Below are positions 11,432 to 20,125 of a DNA stretch of 32,638 nt, one piece after another. Numbering within the stretch: the first letter of the stretch is position 1; each line of letters begins with the position of its first letter. The stretch is taken from positions 1-32,638 of the forward strand of contig JAIFLR010000002.1 of NCBI GenBank assembly GCA_020048985.1, read 5' to 3'. The notes under the pieces are model-generated. The model was not told the origin of the DNA. It worked only from the letters and a program-made list of their open reading frames with translations, and ran no database searches. This DNA is from Halobacteriovorax sp. Its GTDB lineage: Bacteria > Bdellovibrionota > Bacteriovoracia > Bacteriovoracales > Bacteriovoracaceae. A program made the translations under genes and the position numbers.

Positions 11432-13471
11432 ATGTCTGAAAACAAATTACATCTAGAGAAGTCTCTTTACCTTAAGCAACATGCTGAAAATCCGATCCAT
11501 TGGTATGCCTACGGTGACGAACCCCTTAGAAAAGCTAAAGAACTAAACAAGCTCATATTCTTGTCAATCGGCTACTCTTCTTGTCACTGGTGCCATGTCA
11601 TGGCCCACGAGTCTTTCGAAGATACGGCCACGGCAAATTTCCTTAACGAGCACTTTATTTCAATCAAAGTCGACCGCGAAGAATATCCAGATCTCGATAA
11701 CTATTACCAAAACGTCTGTTCTCTGATGACAGGTCGTGGTGGCTGGCCCCTCACCATATTTCTCACTCCCGGTGGAAAGCCATTCATTGCTGGAACCTAT
11801 TTTCCGAAAGTGGGTAAACAAGGCATGCCGAGCTTCATGGATATGCTCAAACATATAAACCAACTCCATACCTCTGGAGACAAAACTATATACGAAAATG
11901 CTGACAAGATTGTGGAAGAACTAAAAAAACCACAAACTGTGGAAAAGAAAGTTGAATACAAAGGTCACTTTCCTGCGCCTTCGGCAATAATGAATGCTCT
12001 TACAAATTATGCTGATGCCACAAATGGTGGTTATGGAAAAGCACCCAAGTTCCCTCACTTCCCATTTTATGAATGGACGTGTGAGCAAATCCTCGAGGGA
12101 ATGATCCCTAAAGAGCAAGGTCAACATGTGGTTGAGACTCTGGAGAAAATGCTGATGGGTGGCCTCTATGATCATGCCAAAGGCGGAATTCACAGATACT
12201 CAGTAGATGATAAGTTCATCGTGCCCCATTTCGAAAAAATGCTTTATGATCAGGCAGGTCTATTAAAGGTTCTCTCAAAACTTTCCCAGTTCTACCCTTC
12301 TCCTATTGTTTTTGACGGCATACTCCAGACACTCGACTATCTCCAGACAGAGATGGTTTCTGATGATGGATATTTTTTCAGTGCTCAAGATGCGGACTCT
12401 GAAGGACAAGAAGGACTTTATTTTACATTCACCAAAGAAGAGTTCGAAGAAAGTTTCCAGGATGCTCCGGTCGAGCAACAGGCCAAGCTTGATCAATTCC
12501 TCAAATATTTCAATATCACTCAGGAAGGAAATTTTGATCACCATCTCAATGTTCTTTCCTTAAATCCTGCCTTTAAAGGTGAATACTACACGCAAGATGG
12601 ATGGCAGGAAATTCGGGACATCAGAAGACGCCTTCTTGAGCAGCGTAAGATGAGAGTTCCTCCTGCAACTGACAGAAAAGGAATTGCTGGTTGGAACTAC
12701 ATGCTCCTTTCCGCACTTGCCGATGTTGTTCAGTATTGCCCAGTTGATGTAATTCAAAGTCAGGCACTAACTCTCATTCAGCAAACAGTTGAAGGTTGCT
12801 TAAAACAATTCATTGTGGTGGACAAAGCAACTGGCAAGCACATCATTCGCCACGCCAACACTCTTGAATCTCAGGCGCTCTATCTTGAAGACTACGTAAG
12901 TTTCTCTGACGCTCAAATAAGACTTTATGAAATTTCAGGTAACGAGACATTTAAAAAGAATGCTCTTGAGACGGTAGATTTTATTTTAGGAAACTTCTTA
13001 AAAGACGGACAGCTCTACCTGACATCAATTGCAGCTGCCACTCCAGGATTTGACAACCTTGTGGCCCCTACTTTTGATCAGTCTTATCGTTCATCCGTGA
13101 TGACTTTTGTTCATCTTTTACACCGCCTGAGTGTGATTGATTCCAAGTATTCACCGGAAGAAATATTCGGCAACCATTACTCAGAATTTGCTCAGTTCGC
13201 TCTGACGAATCCGCTGGGTCACGGAGAAGGCTTAAGGGCCCTCACATACCCTAAAGATATTTTCCGCCGGGTTGAAGTACCTCATGCGTGGCTTGAAAAA
13301 GTAGAGTTTCTTGAAATGAGAAACCATTTCTTTTCGCGCTTTGTGATCACGTACCAGAATACCGATACCGAGAGCTATCAAATCTGTACCAAGAATTCAT
13401 GCGAAGTTCAGGATAAAGGTTTGTCAAAATTCAGAGAACTTTTCAAAATGCAGGAACCAAGCGATGGCTAA
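11432..13471 (+). CDS. thioredoxin-domain protein of the YyaL/DUF255 (spermatogenesis-associated 20) family
   Basis: 679 aa, the family's usual length. An N-terminal thioredoxin-like domain contains YSSCHWCHVMAHESF (CxxC at C51/C54) and GGWPLTIFLTPGGKPF; an (alpha/alpha)6 barrel follows, with GGIHRYSVDDKFIVPHFEK and the following MLYDQ. No signal peptide is seen, so it should be cytoplasmic. The family's reaction is not established; resemblance to N-acylglucosamine 2-epimerase barrels suggests a sugar- or glycan-related role. The stop overlaps the start of the next gene by 8 nt. The call to family is strong; function is open. Confidence 0.93.
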   Translation: MSENKLHLEKSLYLKQHAENPIHWYAYGDEPLRKAKELNKLIFLSIGYSSCHWCHVMAHESFEDTATANFLNEHFISIKVDREEYPDLDNYYQNVCSLMTGRGGWPLTIFLTPGGKPFIAGTYFPKVGKQGMPSFMDMLKHINQLHTSGDKTIYENADKIVEELKKPQTVEKKVEYKGHFPAPSAIMNALTNYADATNGGYGKAPKFPHFPFYEWTCEQILEGMIPKEQGQHVVETLEKMLMGGLYDHAKGGIHRYSVDDKFIVPHFEKMLYDQAGLLKVLSKLSQFYPSPIVFDGILQTLDYLQTEMVSDDGYFFSAQDADSEGQEGLYFTFTKEEFEESFQDAPVEQQAKLDQFLKYFNITQEGNFDHHLNVLSLNPAFKGEYYTQDGWQEIRDIRRRLLEQRKMRVPPATDRKGIAGWNYMLLSALADVVQYCPVDVIQSQALTLIQQTVEGCLKQFIVVDKATGKHIIRHANTLESQALYLEDYVSFSDAQIRLYEISGNETFKKNALETVDFILGNFLKDGQLYLTSIAAATPGFDNLVAPTFDQSYRSSVMTFVHLLHRLSVIDSKYSPEEIFGNHYSEFAQFALTNPLGHGEGLRALTYPKDIFRRVEVPHAWLEKVEFLEMRNHFFSRFVITYQNTDTESYQICTKNSCEVQDKGLSKFRELFKMQEPSDG

Positions 13472-14387
13472 AAAACTTAAGATCCTTGATCTCACTCATA
13501 GACTACCAGGGCCGCTTGCAGGAAAAATTTTAAGTGACTTTGGTTATGACGTTTTCAAAATCGAAGATGAGAAACATAAAGATCCCTTTTTAGCAGGATC
13601 TTTTTCAGATTTTGACGACAGTTTTGAAGATTGGTACCGGGAACTCAATCAGAACAAAAAGATTTTAAGATTTGATTTCAAATCCCCTGATATCAAATCC
13701 ATCATCGCAGGCCTTTTAAAAGATGCTGACGGAGTACTCTTATCCTTGTCCCCAAAACTTAAAGAGACTCTGGGCCTGGATGATGCGACTCTGGCCGCTT
13801 TGAATCGCCCGATTGCCATCGTGGAACTCGAAGCCTCTAAAGATCATAAAAAGGCCATGCATGATTTAAATGCCCTCGCCCTCAGTGGTTTTTTATCACT
13901 CCATGTGGCCCACGTGGATGACCAGATTGTAGATCCCCCATTTTTCCCGATTGCTGGAATAGCATTTGGCCAACAAGTCGCGACACAACTTCTCTCCAAC
14001 CTACTCACTGCCAGAGAAGAAAACCGAGTTGTTAAATCAATTAGTTATCTTTTTGAGACGGCAGAGACCATATTGACCCCTTTCTGGTCTAAAGAACTAC
14101 AGGCTCAAAAACGGACAAAATTTCTGCATAATGGCGCCTACCCGTGCTACTCTCTCTACCGATTAAAAGATGGAAATTACGTCGCACTTGCAGCGGTAGA
14201 AGAAAAATTTTGGACTGACCTTATTGGTCTCTTCAAAATTCCTCTGCCCCTTGAAAACAGATTTGATAAGGATGAAAAAGCCTTCCAAATTGTTGCCAAC
14301 ATATTTGCCAAACTGGACACAAGCGCGATAGAAACTATGACTCGCGACAAAGAACTTTGTTTATCAATAGTTAAGAAGATTAACTGA
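13464..14387 (+). CDS. CoA-transferase family III, alpha-methylacyl-CoA racemase-like (short)
   Basis: 307 aa against about 360-400 for the family. The start KILDLTHRLPGPLAGKIL and SDFGYDVFKIE is the CaiB/BaiF N-terminus. HDLNALALSGFLS (H133, D134) matches the catalytic His-Asp region of alpha-methylacyl-CoA racemase, and the YRLKDGNYVALAAVEEKFW block keeps the acidic residue (E246). It lacks part of the middle and the C-terminal wrap of longer homologues, but the key residues remain, so it may be a shortened active racemase or a degenerate one. It is translationally coupled to the YyaL-type gene, which is an unusual pairing. Substrate unknown. Confidence 0.8.
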   Translation: MAKKLKILDLTHRLPGPLAGKILSDFGYDVFKIEDEKHKDPFLAGSFSDFDDSFEDWYRELNQNKKILRFDFKSPDIKSIIAGLLKDADGVLLSLSPKLKETLGLDDATLAALNRPIAIVELEASKDHKKAMHDLNALALSGFLSLHVAHVDDQIVDPPFFPIAGIAFGQQVATQLLSNLLTAREENRVVKSISYLFETAETILTPFWSKELQAQKRTKFLHNGAYPCYSLYRLKDGNYVALAAVEEKFWTDLIGLFKIPLPLENRFDKDEKAFQIVANIFAKLDTSAIETMTRDKELCLSIVKKIN

Positions 14388-14409
14388 CATCATAAATACT
14401 GGAGATCGT

Positions 14410-14883
14410 ATGAAAAGAGTTATCGGGTTCCACTACACCCTCACAGATAAAACAGGAACAGTTTTGGATTCATCAATTGGTGATGAAGCGCTTTACTTTC
14501 TTGAAGGCAGTCAGCAAATTATCCCTGGTCTTGAGAGCGTTGTTGCCCTCATGAACGTTGGTGATAAGAAAAAAATTGAAGTTAAAGCTGCTGATGCTTA
14601 CGGCGACGTTAATGCTGAGCTCGTAGTTAAAGTTAAAAAAACTCAGTTCCCACCAGATGCTCAACTTACTGTTGGTGATCAATTCCAAGTAAATAATGAT
14701 CAGCACTCACCAGTGTTCACCATCATGTCGATTGAATCTGATGAAGTAACTGTTGATGGTAACCATCCGATGGCCGGCAAAGATCTTTTCTTTGACGTAG
14801 AAATCGTTGGTTCACGTCCAGCAACTGCTGAAGAGATGACTCATGGTCACGCTCACGGAGCACACGGACAAGGTCACCACTAA
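14410..14883 (+). CDS. slyD: FKBP-type peptidyl-prolyl isomerase, SlyD-like
   Basis: A cytoplasmic proline isomerase and chaperone, 157 aa. The FKBP fold is split by the insert-in-flap chaperone domain (about 72-120). The signature is GNHPMAGKDLFFDVEIV (117-133). The C-terminus (145-157) has six His residues in a GHAHGAHGQGHH tail, a metal-binding tail as in E. coli SlyD, where it serves nickel handling. It follows the racemase-like gene by 22 nt and has a GGAG ribosome-binding site. A strong terminator ends the unit. Confidence 0.95.
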   Translation: MKRVIGFHYTLTDKTGTVLDSSIGDEALYFLEGSQQIIPGLESVVALMNVGDKKKIEVKAADAYGDVNAELVVKVKKTQFPPDAQLTVGDQFQVNNDQHSPVFTIMSIESDEVTVDGNHPMAGKDLFFDVEIVGSRPATAEEMTHGHAHGAHGQGHH

Positions 14884-14908
14884 GAAAAAAATAAATTCTA
14901 GAAATTTG

Positions 14909-14934
14909 AAAGGCCCGGAAACGGGCCTTTTTTT
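14909..14934 (+). terminator. rho-independent terminator after slyD
   Basis: The perfect 9-bp stem AAAGGCCCG-GAAA-CGGGCCTTT has a GNRA loop and is followed by a T-run on plus. It also lies just beyond the stop of the convergent antitoxin gene; in that direction the T-run is poor, so it may act weakly both ways. Confidence 0.93.
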
Positions 14935-14936
14935 AT

Positions 14937-15227
14937 TTAAGCTGCTTTTTTGATGTTCAAATTAACTACAAGATCAACTGATGCCGCTAATCTAATCAAG
15001 CGTTCTAGAGATACACTCTGAAGACTACCGTTAATAATACCTGAAACAACAGTCCTCGTGAGACCTGAGAGTTGGGCAAGCTCAGCACTTGAATAGTTTC
15101 TTTTTTTAGTTTCTTGAATAATACGTAATTTGAGTTTGGTTTTCATAGCAGAAATACCAATGCGCTCAGGAGAGATTCCAAGGTCTCTAGCAAAATCATC
15201 AATGTCCTTGTATCTTTTTGCCTTCAT
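14937..15227 (-). CDS. higA: HigA-type antitoxin, XRE-family helix-turn-helix
   Basis: A 96-aa DNA-binding protein. The helix-turn-helix is at about 46-68 (SSAELAQLSGLTRTVVSGII), placed C-terminally after a roughly 40-residue extension, with a hydrophobic end VDLVVNLNI. Its ATG overlaps the stop of the toxin gene by 4 nt. Toxin-first order is characteristic of higBA and related loci. It probably neutralises the toxin and represses its own promoter, where an inverted repeat is visible at 15553-15572. Confidence 0.85.
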   Translation of the reverse strand: MKAKRYKDIDDFARDLGISPERIGISAMKTKLKLRIIQETKKRNYSSAELAQLSGLTRTVVSGIINGSLQSVSLERLIRLAASVDLVVNLNIKKAA

Positions 15228-15538
15228 ATCGATTTTATCCTTCTTAAAGCTGTTTCGATGTTTTTAACAGGAGTCTTATTAGTTTTCTTTTTAAAGCCAT
15301 GAACTAAGTAGATGGCATCATTTTTCTTCATAACATAAATGATTCTATATATACCTGACCTATCCTTAAATCGAAGCTCATAGACACCCGGCCCCATACC
15401 CAGCATTCTTTTAGAGACAGGCATTGTTAGTTGCATACCTTCACGAAGATCTCTTACTGTGTCAAAAAGATCTTCTTTCACTTCAGAAGGGAAATCATCA
15501 ATCTCTTTTTTACATTGATCCAAAACTACGACATCCAC
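15224..15538 (-). CDS. higB: HigB/RelE-superfamily toxin (phage Gp49-like)
   Basis: About 104 aa with a GTG start. It has the RelE/HigB core: YELRFKDRSGIYRIIYVM followed by IYLVHGFKKKTNKTP, the Gp49-like signature with basic residues that in the family bind mRNA on the ribosome. An upstream TTG (15580) would add 14 residues, but GTG at 15538 is preceded by AAAGGA at good spacing. With the earlier start, the operator-like repeat would fall inside the gene. Predicted to be a translation-dependent mRNA interferase held by the overlapping antitoxin. Confidence 0.8.
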   Translation of the reverse strand: MDVVVLDQCKKEIDDFPSEVKEDLFDTVRDLREGMQLTMPVSKRMLGMGPGVYELRFKDRSGIYRIIYVMKKNDAIYLVHGFKKKTNKTPVKNIETALRRIKSI

Positions 15539-15551
15539 ATCAGTCCTTTCA

Positions 15552-15580
15552 ATTGTCACATTTTTGCGACAAAAAATCAA
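15552..15580 (-). promoter_or_regulatory. candidate higBA promoter with embedded operator
   Basis: On minus, TTGATT (15580-15575) and GACAAT (15557-15552) are 17 nt apart, each matching 4 of 6 consensus bases. Between and overlapping them lies TTGTCGCA-AAAA-TGTGACAA (15572-15553), an 8-bp inverted repeat with one mismatch. This is the expected layout for autorepression by the antitoxin. It is inferred from sequence alone. Confidence 0.5.
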
Positions 15581-15667
15581 TATATGTGAATTTAGCTACG
15601 ACAGCCGAAGTAGGACATGAAATCTCTCCATTTTTTCAAGAAGTTGCAAAATTGAAAACGAGAAGGG

Positions 15668-16648
15668 TTAAAGACTTAAAATTCCGTTTGATTCATTCAC
15701 CAGCTTATAAGGCTCATCTTTCACCAGCAAAAAGCCATCCAGATCCACATACTCAACCATGCCCCCAAAAAGCATTCCGTAAGAAATACCAATCGAGGTC
15801 TCGATCATACAGCCCATCATCGCCGTCATATCATGCCGCTTGGCCTCAAGGATAAAGTCCCGGGCCTTAATGAGAGAGCCCGTTTTCATCAGCTTGATAT
15901 TAACCGCATGAAACTGGGAGGCAAGGTCCGCGAAATTCCCTACATCTTCAATCGATTCATCAGCGAGAATTTTATACGGCGTGTGTTTTTTAAGTTCTTT
16001 ATACTCGGCTTGCATAGACGAAGGAAAAGGCTGCTCAATTAATTCAATATTCATACCTTTGAGCGTTTCCTGAAACTTCATGAAAGTATCCAAGTCCTTC
16101 CAGCCCTCATTGGCATCAACTCTAAGTTTTACACTGGTATGCTTTTTAATTTCTGAGAGCATGCCAACTGCCGTTTCAGCATCGACCTTAATTTTTAGTG
16201 AGGAAAATCTTTTAATGGCCGCCAAATAATCAGCAATTTCATTAATCGGCATAATCGGCATAGAGAAGGATGTCTCAACCGGTACAGGACGCGGAAGTTT
16301 AAGAAACTCCCCCAAGTCCTCACCTTCGTGCTTAGCAAAGGCAGACAGAAAAGCCGACTCAAGTCCAAAACGCAAAGAATGAAATAGGTTTGTTTTGTCC
16401 AAAGCTATTGTCAGTTCTTTTTCTGATTTGATTTTCTCTATATCAGTTTGTTTGAGCCATTGATCAAACTGCAGCTGGATTTTCTCAGGTGTTTCACCAT
16501 AACGAATATTAGGAGCGATTTCAGACCGAAAAATGCCTTCTTTGTTTTCAAGATGAACAATGTAATTTTCTTTAAAAGTTGTCTGGTTGCGAGAAAGTTT
16601 CCAATTAACCTTAAGATCCAAATGAATCTTTTCCAGCCATAACTTCAC
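15668..16648 (-). CDS. enolase-superfamily epimerase, L-Ala-D/L-Glu epimerase-like
   Basis: 326 aa of the muconate-lactonising/mandelate racemase group. The KxK motif is K152/K154 (LKIKVD), metal ligands are D178 (VDANEGW), E205 (LIEQPFP) and D230 (LADES), and the second catalytic lysine lies in NIKLMKTG (K252/K255). The C-terminal block GCMIETSIGIS with VDLDGFLL resembles dipeptide epimerases such as YcjG. These epimerise L-Ala-D-Glu to L-Ala-L-Glu for reuse of murein peptides. Its ATG overlaps the stop of the secreted papain-like gene by 4 nt, which supports a cell-wall role. Other superfamily activities (o-succinylbenzoate synthase) remain possible. Confidence 0.85.
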   Translation of the reverse strand: MKLWLEKIHLDLKVNWKLSRNQTTFKENYIVHLENKEGIFRSEIAPNIRYGETPEKIQLQFDQWLKQTDIEKIKSEKELTIALDKTNLFHSLRFGLESAFLSAFAKHEGEDLGEFLKLPRPVPVETSFSMPIMPINEIADYLAAIKRFSSLKIKVDAETAVGMLSEIKKHTSVKLRVDANEGWKDLDTFMKFQETLKGMNIELIEQPFPSSMQAEYKELKKHTPYKILADESIEDVGNFADLASQFHAVNIKLMKTGSLIKARDFILEAKRHDMTAMMGCMIETSIGISYGMLFGGMVEYVDLDGFLLVKDEPYKLVNESNGILSL

Positions 16649-17262
16649 AGCTCACCGACTTGGTAGAAAAGCTCTGAGCGCTCATAATCACCTGGGGAAT
16701 TCCCCCATTCATTATCAGGAATATTTCCTCTGAAATAGGTCATCCAACTATCACGATTTTTTTGAAAGTGCATACGTTTGATCGGAGTATCGATTCCCAC
16801 AAAGGCCTGAAATAATTTTGAGACTAGCTCTGAGCAATAATATTTCTGCTCACCGGCCTCGTCGAAATTATTCCACCGAAAGTCGTGATCATATTTGCGG
16901 CCCAAAAATTCCTGATTAAACAGCTCTAAAAAGGCTGGAGCAGTATTCTGAATGTCTGCGGATAGTTCATCATTTCGAAACCTCAGCACCATCAGTTTCT
17001 GGCCAGGTTCAGTCTTAGTATTGAATTCTGCCAAGGCAATTTTTCTAACTGTCCCAAAGGCTTCACCCACTAAAACCTCAGGTTCCACCGCAACTACCAC
17101 TCCGATGTGGGAATAAATGGTTTCCTCTTCTGCCTCTATTAATGAGCAGGCCCAACACTTCAGGGGTTGCAATAAAACGTCTCCAGGCCGCAAAACGATG
17201 GGGTTCTGGGCTTGGGCAACCAGGGAGAAGAGGATGGTGATCAGGGATAGGAGCTTTGTCAT
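16645..17262 (-). CDS. exported YiiX/YaeF-type permuted papain-fold (NlpC/P60-like) protein
   Basis: 205 aa with a signal peptide (residues 1-18, ending VAQAQ), so probably periplasmic. RPGDVLLQPLKCW opens the domain; YSHIGVVV supplies His52 and YYCSELVSKLF supplies Cys143, the expected permuted order with His before Cys. The family comprises predicted amidases or peptidases acting on peptides or lipids. Coupling with a murein-dipeptide epimerase suggests it releases peptidoglycan peptides; this is inference. Confidence 0.85.
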   Translation of the reverse strand: MTKLLSLITILFSLVAQAQNPIVLRPGDVLLQPLKCWACSLIEAEEETIYSHIGVVVAVEPEVLVGEAFGTVRKIALAEFNTKTEPGQKLMVLRFRNDELSADIQNTAPAFLELFNQEFLGRKYDHDFRWNNFDEAGEQKYYCSELVSKLFQAFVGIDTPIKRMHFQKNRDSWMTYFRGNIPDNEWGNSPGDYERSELFYQVGEL

Positions 17263-17464
17263 TTATGCCAACTTTATAAGTCAACATTCTAGCCCCAGTA
17301 GCAAGCTTTCGAAAACTCCTTATTTACCAACCAACTCATTGAAATCATGTGAATTTACCCCACGTCAAACTTCACAAGGCTTAAGCGGCAAAGACTATCC
17401 TCTGAGGGAAATTCAAGTCCGCGATTATAATAACTTAATAGATTTTAATTCCTTAGGGGACCTT
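17263..17464. promoter_or_regulatory. divergent promoter region before the 886-aa gene
   Basis: 202 nt separate two divergent genes. On plus, a perfect TATAAT lies at 17426-17431, with only a weak -35 (CTGAGG, 18-nt spacer), about 33 nt before the ATG. A degenerate FliA-like arrangement (TCAAACTT, 12 nt, GCGGCAAA) lies further upstream. The ribosome-binding site AGGGGA is at 17455-17460. The promoter for the minus gene was not identified. Confidence 0.45.
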
Positions 17465-20125
17465 ATGAAGACAGCCATGAAATTTCTCTCGCTCTTACTT
17501 TGTTTTGAGCTCGTGATCAGCCCACTTCGGGGATCATTATTTCTCCCGGCCGAAGCCCTCGCCCAAACCTGCCCTGCAGGCCAAGCATGGAATTCAAGTC
17601 TAGGCAGATGTAATGTGACTCAGGAAACACTTAATACAAGTAATGCTGTCGATAGTTGCGGAGATAATAAAAAGTGCTTAGAAGATATTGCGAAAGGAAA
17701 AGCTGCAGCGACTAGTGAAAATCCTTTTGGTAAACGCGGTGGAACTGTAGGAACTGGTATTGCGAGTGCTGCTGCCATTGGTATTCCTCTTTTAATCGTC
17801 ACCACAGTGCTAGTCAATAAAGCCAAAGCGAAAAAGGCTGAGGCTTCATTCTCATGTAAACCTCCTTCACTACTGTTGATGTACGCTGCTGCTGCCGCTC
17901 TCGCAGTTGGTGAAATTTATGGCTATTTTAATCACAAATCAAAACTCGATGCGATTCAGAAAAAATGGGACGACACCGTTGTTCATAAAGCTGGATCAGG
18001 CGTTGATAAAAGAAAAACAGAAGCTACAGAGGCTCAATCTCAAGCCTTTGAGTTTTTGGCTCAGAATGAAGATCAGGTTGCGAAGACGGCTAAGACGAAA
18101 AAAGGTTTTTACCTCGCAGCGACTGGTCTGTTTGCGGCTGGTGCCATTGCGGCAACGGTTGAGGCGTTTCAGTTAAAGGCAGCGAAGACAAGAATCAAAC
18201 TTACAGATCAAGCATCACTCGCTGCTCGTCCAGCAGATATTCAAACGGTCCAGAAGCTTACGTGCTCCACAGACGAAGCTGCCCAAAAAGCCGACGAAGC
18301 CGAGACTACACGTAAGGAAGGGGAAGCAAAAAAATTAGAGGAACAAGAAAAAATTAAAGCTGATGAAAAAAAACTGGATGAACTCAAAGCTGAAAAAAAA
18401 GGGTTAGAAGACAAGAAATGCGCAGCCGATCCAGCTTGCGCGACAAAAAAACTTGAAAGCGAGGCATCAACAAGAGATGCTGAAATCAAGAGGCTCGAAG
18501 CCGAAAAAGCTGGTCGCGAGAAGAAATTTGAGAAGCCAAATGTTCCTACAGAAGACGAGCCGGTGTGTACGCCAACAATGCAAATGGAAAATCTATGTTT
18601 CTCCGCACCTAAACCCAAAACAATTGAAGGCATAGAAAAAATGCAAAGAGTTGCTGCCTACAACCTTTCAACTGCAAAAGATGCAGAACAGCTGATGCAG
18701 CTTATGAACGAAATGAACTCAGTAGAATTTGAGAACTACTCGAAAGTCAGCTACATCGAAGAAGATATGGCAAAAGATCTGAAACAGATCCCACTTCTTT
18801 CCGAAATCACTAATCATATTGCCAATGTTTTAGTTCCTAACGCTTGTGCAGCGGGAGATTCCGCTTGTTCAGCTGCAGATACAGCAGCAGCAGCGGCAGA
18901 AGAGGCAGCGGCGGCGGCTGTAGAGCCTGAGAAGAAAGACAACATGAGCAAGATCCTCGGTGTTGGTGGAACTGTCATCACTGCTGCCGTCGGCTTAAAA
19001 TCTATTCTAGGTGGAGTCAAATTGAATGGTGGAACTCCCCTCAAAGCCGGTGAACTGGACGGAAAAATTCAGCAAACTGGTGGCTGGCTCATGAAACAAA
19101 TCGGGAAACCTGTAGTCCGAATTGGAATCAACGGAGTTCTCGGAGGCTGGATGGGAATCATGGCCGGCCACATGAATAAACAGATGAAGTTGGCCAAAGA
19201 GAGAGCGAAAACATTACGTGAAATGAAAGAAGAATTTGTAACTGCGAATGGACTATTAACTTGTAAGGAAGAAGACAGAGCAAATTCTTGTAAACCTATT
19301 TGTTACTGTTACACGCCAGACAACAAGAAAAATCCGGCCCGCGCTAAAGATACAGTCTGTGCGAATAGATTTTCAAAAATGGCTTACGATCCATTTGGAC
19401 AAAGTAGTGGTAACGATAAAGTTTGTCTCGATCAGAACTCTGTTGTGGACCCGAAATGTGCTTGTCGGGCCAAGAAGAATTGTATGAAAATTACTTCAGG
19501 GTTCTCAATGAAGGGATTCAAGCCAGGAACATTTAAAATGATCAGTGCTGGTAGTGCCCCTGCTCAGGATTTATTGAATGGTAATCTTGGTGGTGGAGAT
19601 ATCTCAGATTCTGCAGGTATCAACGCTGCAAGAATTAAAGCGGCTGCTGATCAAATGTTGGCCAAAGGTGACCCTAAAGCCGCAAAAGAGAAAGATGCTT
19701 TTGCTGCCAGCCTTGAGAAAGGGTTGATAGCCAGTGGCGCTGGGTTGTCTATGGGTGGAGGCACAAATGCTCTTCCAAGCTCACCTGCTGGAGCAGCAGC
19801 GGCCCTTGATAAAGAACTTAAAGAGAAAAAAGAAGATGATATTGCCAAAGCTGGAAGTCGCACTCATGGAGCTGATTTCAACGATGAAATTGAAATGCCT
19901 GATGCACCAGTTGCAACAGACGAAGCAGGTACTGAAGAAATTGAAATTGCTGAAGTCATGGAAAAAGAAATAGACACTGGTGATAGCGATATCAACAGCG
20001 GCTCGCACACTAACATCTTTGATGTTCTCAGCAACCGCTATAAGAGAAGCGGAATGAGACGCCTCTTCGAGGGAGATAATAGTGCCCCTGCAGATGCTCC
20101 TAATAAAACGGAAATCGTTGAATAA
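17465..20125 (+). CDS. large exported multi-segment envelope protein with terminal IFxxLSNRY motif (paralogue of the 606-aa protein)
   Basis: 886 aa from ATG 17465, chosen for its AGGGGA ribosome-binding site and signal peptide (1-33, PAEALAQ). The open frame extends further upstream without a good start. Hydrophobic segments lie at about 97-118, 134-154 (ending AVGEIYGYF), 214-236 (AGAIAATVEAF), 495-519 and 549-568. A charged coiled coil spans about 270-356, an Ala-rich stretch lies at about 467-486, and a Cys-rich module (C600 to C673, nine Cys) follows. The C-terminal part has NAARIKA (720-726), an acidic linker, then NIFDVLSNRY (850-859) and a short tail. I recognise no known domain. Order and spacing of the segments match the protein at 25622-27442. 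It is followed directly by the M15 peptidase gene (TAA then ATG). A scaffold or channel-like role in the envelope is only a guess. Confidence 0.85.
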   Translation: MKTAMKFLSLLLCFELVISPLRGSLFLPAEALAQTCPAGQAWNSSLGRCNVTQETLNTSNAVDSCGDNKKCLEDIAKGKAAATSENPFGKRGGTVGTGIASAAAIGIPLLIVTTVLVNKAKAKKAEASFSCKPPSLLLMYAAAAALAVGEIYGYFNHKSKLDAIQKKWDDTVVHKAGSGVDKRKTEATEAQSQAFEFLAQNEDQVAKTAKTKKGFYLAATGLFAAGAIAATVEAFQLKAAKTRIKLTDQASLAARPADIQTVQKLTCSTDEAAQKADEAETTRKEGEAKKLEEQEKIKADEKKLDELKAEKKGLEDKKCAADPACATKKLESEASTRDAEIKRLEAEKAGREKKFEKPNVPTEDEPVCTPTMQMENLCFSAPKPKTIEGIEKMQRVAAYNLSTAKDAEQLMQLMNEMNSVEFENYSKVSYIEEDMAKDLKQIPLLSEITNHIANVLVPNACAAGDSACSAADTAAAAAEEAAAAAVEPEKKDNMSKILGVGGTVITAAVGLKSILGGVKLNGGTPLKAGELDGKIQQTGGWLMKQIGKPVVRIGINGVLGGWMGIMAGHMNKQMKLAKERAKTLREMKEEFVTANGLLTCKEEDRANSCKPICYCYTPDNKKNPARAKDTVCANRFSKMAYDPFGQSSGNDKVCLDQNSVVDPKCACRAKKNCMKITSGFSMKGFKPGTFKMISAGSAPAQDLLNGNLGGGDISDSAGINAARIKAAADQMLAKGDPKAAKEKDAFAASLEKGLIASGAGLSMGGGTNALPSSPAGAAAALDKELKEKKEDDIAKAGSRTHGADFNDEIEMPDAPVATDEAGTEEIEIAEVMEKEIDTGDSDINSGSHTNIFDVLSNRYKRSGMRRLFEGDNSAPADAPNKTEIVE

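Noticed and set aside
15424-15855. A 143-codon plus-strand frame across the toxin gene and the end of the epimerase gene, with a plausible-looking stretch near 15590-15700
   Set aside because: Most of it lies antisense to two well-supported genes, it has no ribosome-binding site, and the part between the genes is under 100 bp and matches nothing I know. A remnant of a lost gene cannot be excluded.
17117-17464. N-terminal extension of the 886-aa protein to 1002 aa
   Set aside because: The extension overlaps the divergent YiiX-type gene, and the start at 17465 has a good ribosome-binding site and a signal peptide.
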